Positions 32,671 through 44,294 of a stretch of 64,000 nucleotides of DNA are shown one piece after another. A program made the translations under genes and the position numbers. The stretch's first letter is position 1; every line of letters begins with the position of its first letter. Source of the stretch: Vesta saturnalis (lineage: Eukaryota; Arthropoda; Insecta; Coleoptera; Lampyridae); the NCBI GenBank assembly GCA_036346205.1, contig JARFJB010001594.1:1984001-2048000 (forward strand), written 5' to 3'. The notes under the pieces are model-generated. The model did no database searches and was not told the origin of the DNA. It saw nothing but the letters and a program-made list of their open reading frames with translations.

Positions 32671-35235
32671 GGATCAACGAAATCTTTTGCCCCCGAAAAA
32701 ACGCCCGGCCAGGCATTTTTCCGTTGACGAAAAGGAGCGAATCTTTGTGTTGAAGAAAACCCGAACAACAACAAGACTCAAAATGTCGCGTTTAAAGCAA
32801 AAAACAGCAAGTAACATAATAACTTTGTAACAACCTTTTTTTTGGTTGTATTAAAAAATACATTAATTTAAGATCGTTCATTTATTTGGCGTAATATTAG
32901 AAAAGATTTTAATTATTAAAATGCAGAATTGAGAAAGGCAATTTAATTTGCATTTCCTAGAACATATCTTTTTAGGTGTAATATTTCATAAAGAGTTATA
33001 GTTCCCTTTCTTAAAAAAATTGGATTCTGATCATTGTATCCGCGCAACGCGTGACAACTTCTTGGGGGGAAACACTTAGAGGAGCTATTCTGAAAGCCGC
33101 TATATTTTTCACTTGCTGCTGAATGTTACAGCAGAAGGCATTGTTATAATGGTTATTACCTAATTTTTTATATTTAGTGCCATCAGATTTTGATGGTAAG
33201 TTATTTTCTAATTCATTATATTTAAAACTAAAGCATTTGCTCTTTCCAGGCACTATTTTTTTTATAGCACTTACTTTTTTTATAATACTTACTTTCACTT
33301 ACTTTATATGGCATTTTTATATTTTACTATTTTTTAATTTTAATGGAACTATTATTTGGATTACATTCTACAACGCAAGTTTTACATACTTAAACTTCAA
33401 ATAGATGCATTAAATTTATGGACACAATATATTAAGAATAAATTATCAAGATAATGACCTCACCAAGTTCACCATTCTGTTTCATGTGTTACCAGCAGTA
33501 ATAAAATAGAACTGTTCCAAGGTAATTATTTAATTATATTTTTTGTGTAACTAACGAATAGATTTAAGACCTCTATGACATAATCCTTTCTATTGGTTAT
33601 TAAATAAACATAAGTGTATCTTGTAATTTTATTTTAATTTTGATGAATGTTTATTATTTACGAACTCGGTTTCGTTGTTTTTCCGAATATTGATAACTAA
33701 AGACAACGTGGCGCTCGAGGTATCATTTTATTGTTTTTATTTACATTGCATTTTTTATTAATTTAGTGAAGAGAAAATAATTAAGGAGATGGGAAGCAAG
33801 CAGCATTTCAGGTATATGAGCAAATCAGTTTATTAGAACCCTACTTATCTTAATCTACCGATTGAAGTCGAGACGGCACAATTAGTGGTGAAAGGTTAGT
33901 ATCTCCATTAAGTTATACGATTTGTGTTTAGGGAGAACTTTACCTAATTTCATTATTTATTAATTATCTCGTTCAGATTACATCATCACAGTTAGAGATA
34001 TTACAATTGGCGTTTAATCATTATACAAATTACATCACCGTAGGAGTTTTTTTTTAAACTTGAGCTTTAGTATAACGTTTAAATTTTCTAAAACCTATCA
34101 CCACATTATTTAATGTAATAAGTTGGCGCCGATCAATTTCTTGTTATAACTTTATAAAAACATATTTTATTCATTACTTTTTCATTTTAGGTATTACAGA
34201 TAAAAGTGTGTACAACATTCTACGTGAATACAAGCAAACACATGTATTACATTCTCCGACTGTGTACCACCGACAACGAGCAATTTTGGACAACATTGAC
34301 TACGAAACTAAGAGTAATCTTAGGCGTGTAGTCCATTCCTGCTTTGAACAAAACGATACACCTACTCTAAATAAAGTCGTGGTCGCTATTGGTGAGCACG
34401 ATGAGATGCCTTAATTAAAAAGGAATACATTAAGAACCTTGTTGAATGAAATTGGCTTTAAGTGAGTAAAGAAATAAATTATCTCTAACATAAATTATAC
34501 TTTATTTTGAAATATAGGTATTTCAAGAGGTCAAGAAATAGTTTCCTTAAAGAAAAATCCGAGATAGTTGCGTGGAGGCGACGTTATCTACGACAAATTA
34601 GAAAATACAGAGAAAAAGGAAAGAAGGTATATTTCTTAGACGAGACGTGGGTTAATGTTGGCCATACAGTAAGCAAAGTTAGGAAAGATACAACCATCTT
34701 GACTCCGAAGCAAGCGTTTGTTAATGGATTAACAACGGGGTTACGGGATCCATCCGGAAAAGGAAAACGCCTTATCGTTCTCCACATTGGTTCCGAGGAC
34801 GGTTTTGTGTTGCTGTTGTTCGAGTCCAAGAAATCTGGCGATTATCATGAAGAAATGACAGCTGCTGTTTTTGAAGAATGGTTTCGCAACGTTATTGGAC
34901 GTTCAGACAAAAACGCTGTTATAGTGCTAGATAACGCTTCCTATCATAGCAGAAAGATCGCCAAAAGTCCAAATTCAGGATCAAACAAAGCTGACATTCA
35001 GGCATAGCTAACCAGCAAATCCATTGATTACGAACCAGATATGATCAAAGACGAACTTCTCGACCTTCTCAGAAGGGCTTCTATTGCTCTTAAATTAGTT
35101 GTCGATGACAAGGGTGAAGTTGCGAGGAACAATAAAACATTTAAAATTGCAGATGTGCACCCATTATTTTGTACCGCTGTTGCAAACGTAACGTCAGATA
35201 ATTGGAAAAGTGCATTAGACACGAGCAAAGTGTGA
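32671..35235 (+). pseudogene. IS630/Tc1-like transposase with introns, third catalytic residue deleted
   Basis: Exon-like blocks: MDQRNLLPPKKRPARHFSVD (32671-32730, N-terminal), then after a 1.4-kb gap VYNILREYKQT (34210), LDNIDYETKSNLRRVVHSC, and after a candidate intron with GTGAGT (34461) and acceptor ATATAG (34518) YFKRSRNSFLKEKSEIVAWR. The first Asp is in YFLDETWVNVGHT (34627-34660) and the second in AVIVLDNASYHSRK (34915-34955). After a stop at 35005 the reading goes from LKLVVDD straight to KGEVARNNKTFKIADVHPLF. The HCD/NPIELIW stretch that holds the third acidic residue in this family is absent. Confidence 0.8.
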
Positions 35236-35927
35236 AAGAAAATATGTGGCAATTGGATATCACTAAAGAAGTTCAAGTGGAGCCGTTGATCATCCAGTTA
35301 GGCGATGACTCTTCTTCATCAGACTCCGAACAAGACTGACCTGTTGTACTTTATCTACAGACGTAGTAAAAAATACAAATGCAGCCACAGGAAGAATTTT
35401 GAATTGAGGCACTACGTATGATAAAGTTTTTGTGGCAATTATTAAAGAATAAAGGGGGTTTTCTCAACTGTAACATAATTGCATTTTGCAGTTTGTTTAG
35501 ATAAACAAACACTTGTGACATCAACAAGGAGTTGACTTGTAAATTCCTATAAAAATAAAATGTAAGCTTAAAGCTCTATTCATTTACTATTTACCGACTT
35601 TTGGCCTTTTACAAACAAATAAATTAATGTTATTTTTCGATTTCCAAAATACGTGTCCTGACAATTTGACTTGACTTCATATCAGATTTGACAGATTTGT
35701 AAACATTAACGAGTTATGTACAGCATGTCAACATTCCCATAGACTAAAGATGTTTGTTTTTAAACCGTATTAAAACCGATTGATTGGTGACCGAGAATTT
35801 TGATTCGTAAAAATGTGTGATTTTAAAATATTTATATTTCTAAATATGTTTATTATTTATTACAAGTTTTTGTTATGAACGAATAAGTTCTACATACATG
35901 ACAAAATTTACATCGATTGGGGCTTGA

Positions 35928-36001
35928 ACCTTGATGGCGCAGTTGGTTAGCGCGGTACTCTAGCAAAGTACAGGTCGTAGGTTCAAATCCTACTCGAGGT
36001 A
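35928..36001 (+). tRNA. tRNA-like gene, anticodon AGC, lacks the alanine G3:U70 pair
   Basis: Complete cloverleaf of 74 nt. Acceptor ACCTTGA/TCGAGGT has one G-U. D stem is GCGC/GCGC, anticodon stem GTACT/AGTAC with loop CTAGCAA, T stem GTAGG/CCTAC with loop TTCAAAT. T8, T33 and A37 are present. A T5 terminator follows at 36005-36009. The anticodon would read alanine codons, but base pair 3:70 is C:G, not the G:U that AlaRS needs. It could be a recruited isoacceptor with a changed anticodon, a SINE head, or a pseudogene. The body resembles tRNAs such as Ile more than Ala. Confidence 0.75.
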
Positions 36002-36009
36002 AACTTTTT

Positions 36010-37695
36010 ATTTATGTATTTAATAAAATTAATAATAATTTTTAATGTTTATTATTTGATTACTGTTAAAACTTTTTTCAGCAAAAATGTTTACACAATT
36101 TCAAACCGCAACTTTTTTGGTTAGGAAGCGCGTTCTGTTCGGCTGCACTACCTCGCAAGTCGGTGCTTGAAATTGGTTCGAGTAAGTTGCTCGAACACTT
36201 TTAAAACGCACGTGCAGCTAAAGATAGGAAAGGTTTCTAGTCTTTACCTTAAAGTAAATACCGGGAAGTTTAAAAGTATTACATTGACACCTTGACAATT
36301 TATAGTTATAAAGATATATTTTTAGTAAGGAAGAGGTTCGGAAATTAACTGATTAACACATTTCGTTTTTGGTTTCATTATTTGAAGAAGTACAAATTCA
36401 TGTATACCGTCAATATACTTAAGTATAGAATAAGTACAGAATAATGTAAATTGTAGCTGGAAATCTAGAACACATTTGTATTTTAAAATCGAATTATTTC
36501 TTTATATAAGACTATAAAATTTATGATCACTACATTCGATTGCACAGTGAAAAATCATTCAAGATGATGCTGCTAACAGTGTATTACAAAGCCATCAACC
36601 AGGGCATCTAGTTGGGACTATTATAAATATAACTACCTAAGTCATACTTAAATTTTATTTATCTTTAACTACATTATTCCGTTTGTGTGTGCACTATATA
36701 AATACCTCCTGTCACATGTATTTTGTAATGTAACCATGCCAGTCTAGCGACTGAGCAACTCGAATGCAAAGGCAAAGTTAATACACAAACTTACATAAGG
36801 CAGATGATTGTTATGAGAAACCAGGTAGAATCACTTACTTTGTGTGAAATAGTTGTTACAGGTATCTAAGGGAGGATAAAATAAAGGTAACAATAAAACA
36901 CTACATATATTTATAAGCAAGTGCAATGTAGTTCTGCTGTCTTTATTTCGGATTAAGGAAAATAACTACGAAGGAAAAACGTTACTGCATACTACAATAA
37001 GAATAACATATATAAAATATAAGTATTAGATCAATACATATTTAGATTATACTGTGATTGCAAGATTAAATTGCTATCACCCTACTCTAACCTTAATACA
37101 TCAATGTGGTAATAATTTAATACAGGCTTGTATTTCATAAATGGTGAGTACTCGGTTATACAGTCAGTTAACTGTAGTCTAAGTTAAAACAGCACATGCT
37201 AAAGGTGTGCATTTACAGTTAGTGAACTAAAAGGTAACATATTTCATAACAGGCAAGCACAAGGTATTCCAACGATAAACATACTTTAGTGTTACAACGG
37301 TTATCTCCCCAAGGTGGCATTTATAGCACTTCTACCCGAAATCCGAATTACACCTCCACTACATTTACAAGGAAATATCCATCTAAAAATATGCTATATT
37401 ATAGGTGTGAAATGTAAAAATAAAATACATCAAGAGACATCAAATAACAAGATTGTGGTGTAATATTAACTTTCAAATTATCATATATAATACAATAAGT
37501 ATTCATTGTTATGTCCACAATTTTTATGGTGGTGCCACGAATGCTTGATGCACTTGCCTAAATTGCACAAGTGCATAAGCACGAGTCTTATTTCCAAGTA
37601 TCGAAGTATTCCAAGTATCAAGCATGAGTGATAAACTAAAAAAAAATTTACTTATTAAAAACATATCACAAATTTTCAAATTGTGAAGTAAAAGG
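36010..37695. other. No recognisable gene
   Basis: AT-rich DNA. Only small folds are visible, for example GTTCGAG / CTCGAAC (36175-36197) nested within GCTGCAC / GTGCAGC (36149-36217). Confidence 0.5.
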
Positions 37696-37709
37696 TAGGG
37701 GAGACTGTT

Positions 37710-37932
37710 GTACCTTGGATCATTTTTTACGAGATCTGAAGGAAAGGACCTCTTTAAATATTTTAAATAATTTGAATTTTTACCAAGTATTGGTCATCCA
37801 TTTGACCAGCTGATAGCACATCTTAAACTGTGTTTGACGAAAAATTAGGTTTTTATTTTAACCTTTTATTTTGATCCAAGGTACATGACCATAATGTACC
37901 TTGGATCGTTAGCTAATGAACCTTGGATCACT
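37710..37932. promoter_or_regulatory. Left subterminal repeats of the pogo-like element
   Basis: GTACCTTGGATCA or close variants occur at 37720, 37876 (inverted), 37896 and 37919. They are likely transposase binding sites by analogy with other pogo/Tigger elements. Confidence 0.6.
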
Positions 37933-38049
37933 AACCTCATGTATCTAGGATAAATAAATTATACACTATTTTTAAATAAATAACACCAAGAAAAGCTTAT
38001 TTATTGTTATAATAGAAATAATATTAAAAATAACAAAAACAGAAATTTA

Positions 38050-39850
38050 TTATTTCACATTGTAATTAGAAAAGTTCACATAAAACAATAGCTGCCCTGT
38101 TACTCTTGCTGATCCTGTTACGCTTACTGGCTTAGGAAGTTTAACGATTATGTCTTCTTCTGCAACATCAAAGATTTCTTCTGATTCAATAGCAAATTTG
38201 CTGCTTTGTCCAATTCTTTTATAAAACTGAATTTGATATTCGAATCCATTAAGGCCTTTGGAATTTATTTTTCCTACGTAATGCTCTGCTAATCCCTCTT
38301 TCTTTGAAAATTTGACCAACACGTATTCCCCTACTTCAAAAATAGTTCTTTCAAATTTCATTTCTTCCTGCGACTCAGATATTTCACAGTTGATTATCTC
38401 CGATACGTCATTTTCATCATCTTCATCTTTCAAAAAGTCCGTTATGTCATCACTCTCAGATTCACTCTCAAATAAATTTCTAACAGCCTTTTTTTCTTTA
38501 TTTCTGCATTTTTTTCAGCATTTGACAATCTACATTGCTTTTTGTTAAGGTTTTTATTAGCTTTAGCTTGTCTGATTTCTTCTTTTTCCGGCGTATCTGT
38601 AGCAATTCGAGTTCTACCCGGCTTTCTTCCCTTTTTGATAGCCTTTCGAGGCACAGCTTTAGGAAACGGTTGTATTTGTTCTGGACTGACGATAATATCG
38701 GATGCAGCTACCGAAGTGGAAGGGGTCATATCAAGTTGTATTTCGTTAATTGAAGTTGTTTCACCTGCCCCGACAGCAACTGTCTCATTATTGTCCACTG
38801 GAGCCGGACGATCGGTAAGGTACGATGCTAAAAAATCATCATCACTAAAAACTGTTCGGTCCAATGGAAAAATTCCAGCCTTTTTAAAGCCACTAACGAT
38901 ATTACTTGTAGTGAATGCTCAAGGAAAGGCATGTCCAATAGCTTCAGCCACGCAGTAAATGTCAAAATGTTTCCCAGGATTATTAATAAGCCAGGAATCA
39001 ACTGCGTGGTCTAAAAATTTTAGATAAAGCTCTTCGGTTGACCAGCCAGATGGGTTGGCACCGCCAATGGTACCTGGTGGTGCCCACTTAAGGATGAAAT
39101 CCTTGAAATTTACTCGCGGGAAAATAAGCATTGGAGGGATGTGATTGCCGATAGCATTATACAGCCATTCATAGTTATCAAATGGCCGTGTTCTCCAGAA
39201 GTCATAGCACCTGTTTGTTTAATGGCTTTAGGTGCGACGATCTTTGAACGATTTTGTACAGTCGTTAAACTTGTTTCATCCTGATTCCATATTCTTTCCG
39301 TCGGAAATGGACCCAAACGCCTATGAGCATCTTCTAAATTATCAAAAAACGAGGAAACATTGGCTTTATTTGAAGCTGGTTGCTCGCGAAAGACTGTTTT
39401 TTTCTGGTTTTCTAATTGCTATAAGGTGTTATAATGTCTCCACAAAAACAACCGCATCCATTCCTCTCCAGCAATTTTTTCTTCATCCCATTGCTTGGGG
39501 TACTTTTTTTTTATTCGCTACGGTAAATTTATAAGCTAATTGACGAACTCCTTTTTTCGATAGGCCGTACTGCATTTTAGCAATAGTTTATAGGTAAGTA
39601 ACTAATTTGTCTTTTTCTTCATGACTAAACACCTTGTTTGTGTCATACTTTACATTATAAGTATAATTTTTATCATCAGACGCTTTGAAAGAATTTAGAT
39701 GCCGCACAGGAAATTTTGCATGCTAAATTTTACAAGCCTCGCGTATGGAGATTCACTTTTCTGGAGAGCTTGAGACGGCTTGAATTGCTTTTTTCATTGC
39801 CTTGGGATCAATAGGAGCCCTTTTTTTCCAGATTTACTTCTTGGCATTGT
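38050..39850 (-). pseudogene. pogo/Tigger-like transposase with internal deletion of the catalytic core
   Basis: Read from 39850 down: MPRSKSGKK, a frameshift, PIDPKAMKKAIQAVSSSPEK (HTH), several stops, then RRLGPFPTERIWNQDETSL with the first catalytic Asp (about 39320-39255). KIVAPKAIKQTGAMTSGEHG follows, then MLIFPRVNFKDFILKWAPPG and ANPSGWSTEELYLKFLDHA. There it joins directly to VDSWLINNPGKHFDIYCVAE (about 39010). The stretch with the second and third Asp, about 75 residues in relatives, is missing. Then FPLDRTVFSDDDFLASYLTD, a basic linker (38864-38442) and a C-terminal VGEYVLVKFSKK..YVGKI domain ending FSNYNVK at 38050. Confidence 0.88.
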
Positions 39851-40300
39851 ACCCTGGAACAAAATGCCAAGCAAATTTAACGTCATGTACCTATGATCAG
39901 CGATCCATGGTACATGATGTAATTTTGATCCAAGGTACATTAGGGTGTATAAAGACAAACAAAAATTCGTAACAATTATAGGATATGTTTAAATCTAAGT
40001 TTAAGCATGTCTCTGTACTCTCCGATTATTACTGTATACACTGGTTTCACTGAACAACTGTTTCTTTTTCACTGACTCTCTTAAAAAAAATTTATTTCAA
40101 ATTGAAAAATCGTTACTTTTGCGACTAAAATCACGAATCTGTATTTTACATCGACAACGTGCTTTTCAACCATACTTCTCTAGATGTACACTGTAATATA
40201 GAATGCAAACTATCTACTAAACCGGCTGTTAGTTCCTAGATAGCAGCACAAGGACTAAAATGATTAAGTGATCCAAGGTACACTATGATCAAGGTACAAC
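39848..40300. promoter_or_regulatory. Right subterminal repeats of the pogo-like element
   Basis: TGATCCAAGGTACA or variants at about 39900 (CGATCCATGGTACA), 39928, 40269 and the tip at 40286. They mirror the left-end motifs. Confidence 0.6.
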
Positions 40301-40311
40301 AGTCTCCCCTA

Positions 40312-41620
40312 CCCTTAATTTAACTAATCTTACAATTAATTTTCTGTGTAATACCTGAAAAATATAATAAACTAAAGATCTTCATTTGTTAAAAATTGTC
40401 ACTGGAAGGACTAGTCCAATATTCGCTGCAATTTGGTAATAGTACAATATGCCACATAATTCAATTTGGTTGGCTGTGCAACAGAAAATCTGACACATTT
40501 ATTGGCCAAAATTTGACGTATGTAATTGATATTAATTTATATTAGATGAAATAAGCACTCTTACCATGGGTATTGTAATACAAATCATATACTAATTTCA
40601 ATTATTTAGTTCCAACTATAAAAGAGCCTTCTATGTTCAAATCAAGTTATATTAATTTTATAATTAATTTACCCTTTTGTTGAGATCATATTAGTAGTAT
40701 TTACTGAAAGAAAATACACTTAGTGAATACATAACATTACTTTTTTATTCTATTCTATCTTATAAGACCAAAAAAATAACATTCATTCTTTTTCGAAACA
40801 TCTAATCAACAACCCCGTCAATTATTTTCTAAAACCTACCTCCAAGCACACCTTATTTTTACTATCAAAATATACAGCACCCACCGATATTTATTAGATG
40901 GTTTCAATTCAACCCGCCTTCTATTTATAAAATAAAATATATAAATCTGCATCAGTTATGGAACATCATATTTAACTTATTAAATACCCAATATGTCAAA
41001 TGCCACCGTATAATAAATTTTCCTTACAATAACGTACTAATATACTGAATATCCTTGAATACACTTAAGTATCCTTATATTATTAGTTAAATATTTGTAA
41101 ATGTTGTGTACAAGTATTTCTAAATAAGTACAAATTATAGGGAGTGAACCACCCTTAATTTTAAATATTCAAGGTGCAGAAATGCTACAGCAACTTAACT
41201 TATTATATGTATGTTGAGATGTTTGTTTCCTCTTTTTTGTATTAAAAAATGAAACTTCGGTTTTGTCTGGCATATTTTGTAGCTCAAAATTTGAAGTTGT
41301 TGCTAATTTATGAGTTGAATTAATATTTTTTAATCTGCTAGTAGTCTTGCCTGAAACTGAACATTGTACAATAATTATTTTTAAACATAAAAACAATATC
41401 CTTGGTAATTTTGACAAGTCTCAACTGGTTTATAACGAGTATATTTCATTAAATAATGCAGACTCTTGTCCAAACATTTTACCTTCTGACCTTTGAGGTA
41501 TTCATATTTAATTATTAGATGCATACTTTCTAAATACATGTTTGTATTTATTAATAGCTCCTTGCGATAGCAGTATGCCCATGAAAGATTATTGCATCCA
41601 TAATTTTTAACGAAATTCCG
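40312..41620. other. No recognisable gene
   Basis: AT-rich DNA. The 82-codon ORF on - at 41169-41417 is Ser/Lys/Thr-rich without a known domain. Confidence 0.5.
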
Positions 41621-41627
41621 ACAACCA

Positions 41628-42385
41628 GATGGAAGAGTATTTAGAAGATTAGATCAAAATATGCAGCAATATGGAGCATCAAGAAAACCGGCTCGTATAG
41701 CAAATGTACAAGATGAAGGTGAGGAATTTACACTGGCTTGTGTGGCAGTTGATCCGAAGGTATCAACTCGGCAAATAGAATCGCAAGTTAATGTAAAAAA
41801 AGTACCGCCTCAAGAATTTTAAAAAAACATAAGTTTTTTCCTTACAAACTGCACATAGTCCAAACTTTGCAGCGGAATGATTATCTACGTAGAAGAACAT
41901 TTTGTATGTGGTTAATCAACAAAACGGCAGATAATGATGGTTTTCTTAATCGCATTCTGTGGACCGACGAATCATATTTCAGTAACTGTGGCATGTTTAA
42001 TCGCAGAAATGAACACCATTATGCCCAAGTAAATCCACATGTAATTGTACCACGGCGAAGCTAGATCCGTTTTGGATTCAGTGTTTTTTGTGGCATATTG
42101 GGCAATCGGCTAATAGGCCCTATAATTTTTAATGGCACATTAACTGGGGCGCATTACCTGGACTTGTGCAAACAGCATTAGAAGAGGAATAAGACGAATT
42201 ACCATTGGCAGAAAATATGGGAATATGGTATCAACAAGATGGAGCACCTGCCCATTATTCGAGAAATGTGGTAAACTATTTAAATAACCGTTTCAACAGC
42301 CAAGTAATAGCTACCAACACGCCTGCTAGATGGCCTCCCAGGTCAGCAGATATAACACCTTTAGACAGATTGTTTCGGTTTTGTT
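41628..42385 (+). pseudogene. Third DD41D mariner-type transposase copy
   Basis: HTH remnants are at about 41740-41830. FFPYKLHIVQTLQRNDYLRR leads into RILWTDESYFSNCGMFNRRN (first Asp, 41950-42015), FCGILGNRLIGP-like text, then WYQQDGAPAHYSRNV (second Asp, 42223-42265) and WPPRSADITPLD (42330-42366). The spacing between the second and third Asp is 41 residues, as in the copy at the window start, and Pro of the SPD motif is replaced by Ala. Stops at 42062 and elsewhere. About 180 bp of noncoding tail lead to a long (TA)n. Confidence 0.8.
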
Positions 42386-42556
42386 TTTCCAGTTGACTAA
42401 TAATAATTACTTTTGAAAAAATATGTGATCATTTATAAACTTTAAACGCTTGTATCTGGGTAACTATTGCGAATCAGACCTATGTTTATGGGACTTTTTA
42501 CTTAAATTAACCCAAGGAACATACCATTTCAGTTTGAATAGTTCCTCACCGGACAC

Positions 42557-42704
<148 letters not shown>

Positions 42705-42889
42705 TGATCAATAATTTCAACCGAATTTCAAGTTATGAAGCAAAATCTTAATATAATTTACAGGGAAGTTTGTTAAAGGAAAATCCTAATTACTTTAAGA
42801 CCAATATTTCGTTTCTAATTGAAACTTTATCAAGGCGTTAAAATTGCAGGTTTAAGGCTTAAATATCTTATGATGATACAATTTTCACT

Positions 42890-44120
42890 TCTTTCCCCTC
42901 TTCTTCTCTTCCCAAAATGTCTTCAACCTTTGACTGTGTTCTTGTTTACTTTGTTCTGTCCGCAATGTTCCTATCTTCTTCCTTTCCCTTACTAAAAATT
43001 TAGCAATTTTTCCCTATCTTCTATCATTTGTTTGCTAATGTCCAAATTGCTTTAAGTCGTCCTCTATTTCATAATACCAATTTGTTTTCCTACTTGAAAT
43101 GTTTACTACATCAAAAAATTTCTTTGTAAGTCGCGTATTGTTCATTCTCTGTATATGTCCGTAGAAAGTTAGTCTGCGTCTTCTAATGGTATCTGTGAGT
43201 CTGTCGGTGTGTTCGTGTAATTCTTTGTTAGGTCTTTTCATCCATATTCCATCCCTGTATATTGCTCCAAATACTTTTCTGAGAATTTCACGTTCAATTT
43301 TTTGTTGTTTCAACGATGCCAGATGCTGTAATTGTGGTCGTTTCTGACGCATACAATGCTTCTGGTAATGCAACTGTTTTGTACCGTCTAAGTTTGGCCT
43401 GTCTTGATTTGATTTTCTTATTATAAGTCAGTTTGAACGTTTTCTGTAGTTTTTCTGTCCGTTCTATGTTAGACATCTGGTTTGATCCTCCTACTTTTAT
43501 ATATTCCCCTAAATATTTAAATTTTTCAACTCTCTGTATGGATCCATATATCGTATGCATGTTTTGTATATTGTTAGTATGTCCTTCCATGTATTGGGTC
43601 TTCTCATAAGATATTTGTAAACCTATTTTAGAAGCTATTTCATGTAAGCGTTCCAGTGCCTTTGCTGCTTCCTGTGTGTTATTGCTGAGTATGGCTACCT
43701 CATCAGCAAATGCCAGACATATTATAACTGTTCTTCCTAGTTGCATTCCTTTAACTTGTTCCTCCCACTGTTTAACAATTTTGTCTAAGACCACATTAAA
43801 CAATGTGAGAGGTCATCTCCTTGTCTAACACCTGTGCTTATCTGAAAGAGTTCTGAACTTTCACCCATGAACTTGACTTTAGATGTGGTGTACGTGAGTG
43901 TTTGTTGTATAAGTGCCTTTGTTTTTTGTCAATGCCGTATTCTTCTAGTACCGGAAAGAGCGTTTGTCTATCAATACTGCTATATGCTTTTTGAAATCTA
44001 CAAAGATAACTACAGTGTTCTTTGTCTGCCTGGCTTTCAATAATGTTCTCAATAGTAGTCTGTTCAACAACACTTTCGAGATACTTATTTTGTATGTGAC
44101 TGGTGCTAGTGAAATACCTC
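42890..44120 (-). pseudogene. Non-LTR retrotransposon reverse transcriptase fragment
   Basis: Read from 44120: ISLAPVTYKI, VIFVDFKKAYSSIDR (motif A Asp), STGVRQGDDLS (motif B), CLAFADEVAILS (motif C, with Glu in place of the second Asp), IGLQISYEKTQYM, FKYLGEYI. Next is the C-terminal LRRYKTVALPEALYASET, then in another frame KIEREILRKVFGAIYRDG and RRRRLTFYGHIQRM, ending with a basic tail near 42890. The layout is that of RTE- or jockey-group LINEs; I cannot fix the clade. Frameshifts at about 43300 and 43800. Truncated 5' at a (TA)n. Confidence 0.75.
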
Positions 44121-44122
44121 CA

Positions 44123-44126
<4 letters not shown>

Positions 44127-44200
<74 letters not shown>
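44127..44200. repeat. (TA)n microsatellite
   Basis: About 37 TA units separating the LINE fragment from the ISL2EU element. Confidence 0.97.
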
Positions 44201-44203
<3 letters not shown>

Positions 44204-44294
44204 CTGTAAGCGTATTGTTTAATTATCGGTGTAACATTACATGTGATCTCAAAACGCTGTCATTAGTTGCGGTTCACATAAATTATTCTAGTGT

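Larger units (their letters stand above)
37698..40309 (-). mobile_element. pogo/Tigger-like transposon with TA target site
   Basis: Both ends read GGGGAGACTGTTGTACCTTG inward and are flanked by TA (37696-37697; 40310-40311), as expected for Tc1/mariner/pogo elements. The length is 2.6 kb. The transposase is on -. Further copies of TGTACCTTGGATCA-like motifs lie inside both ends. Confidence 0.92.

Noticed and set aside
33011..33298. 95-codon - strand ORF
   Set aside because: Lys/Asn-rich, lies in the gap between exons of the IS630-like relic, with no recognised motif or splice context.
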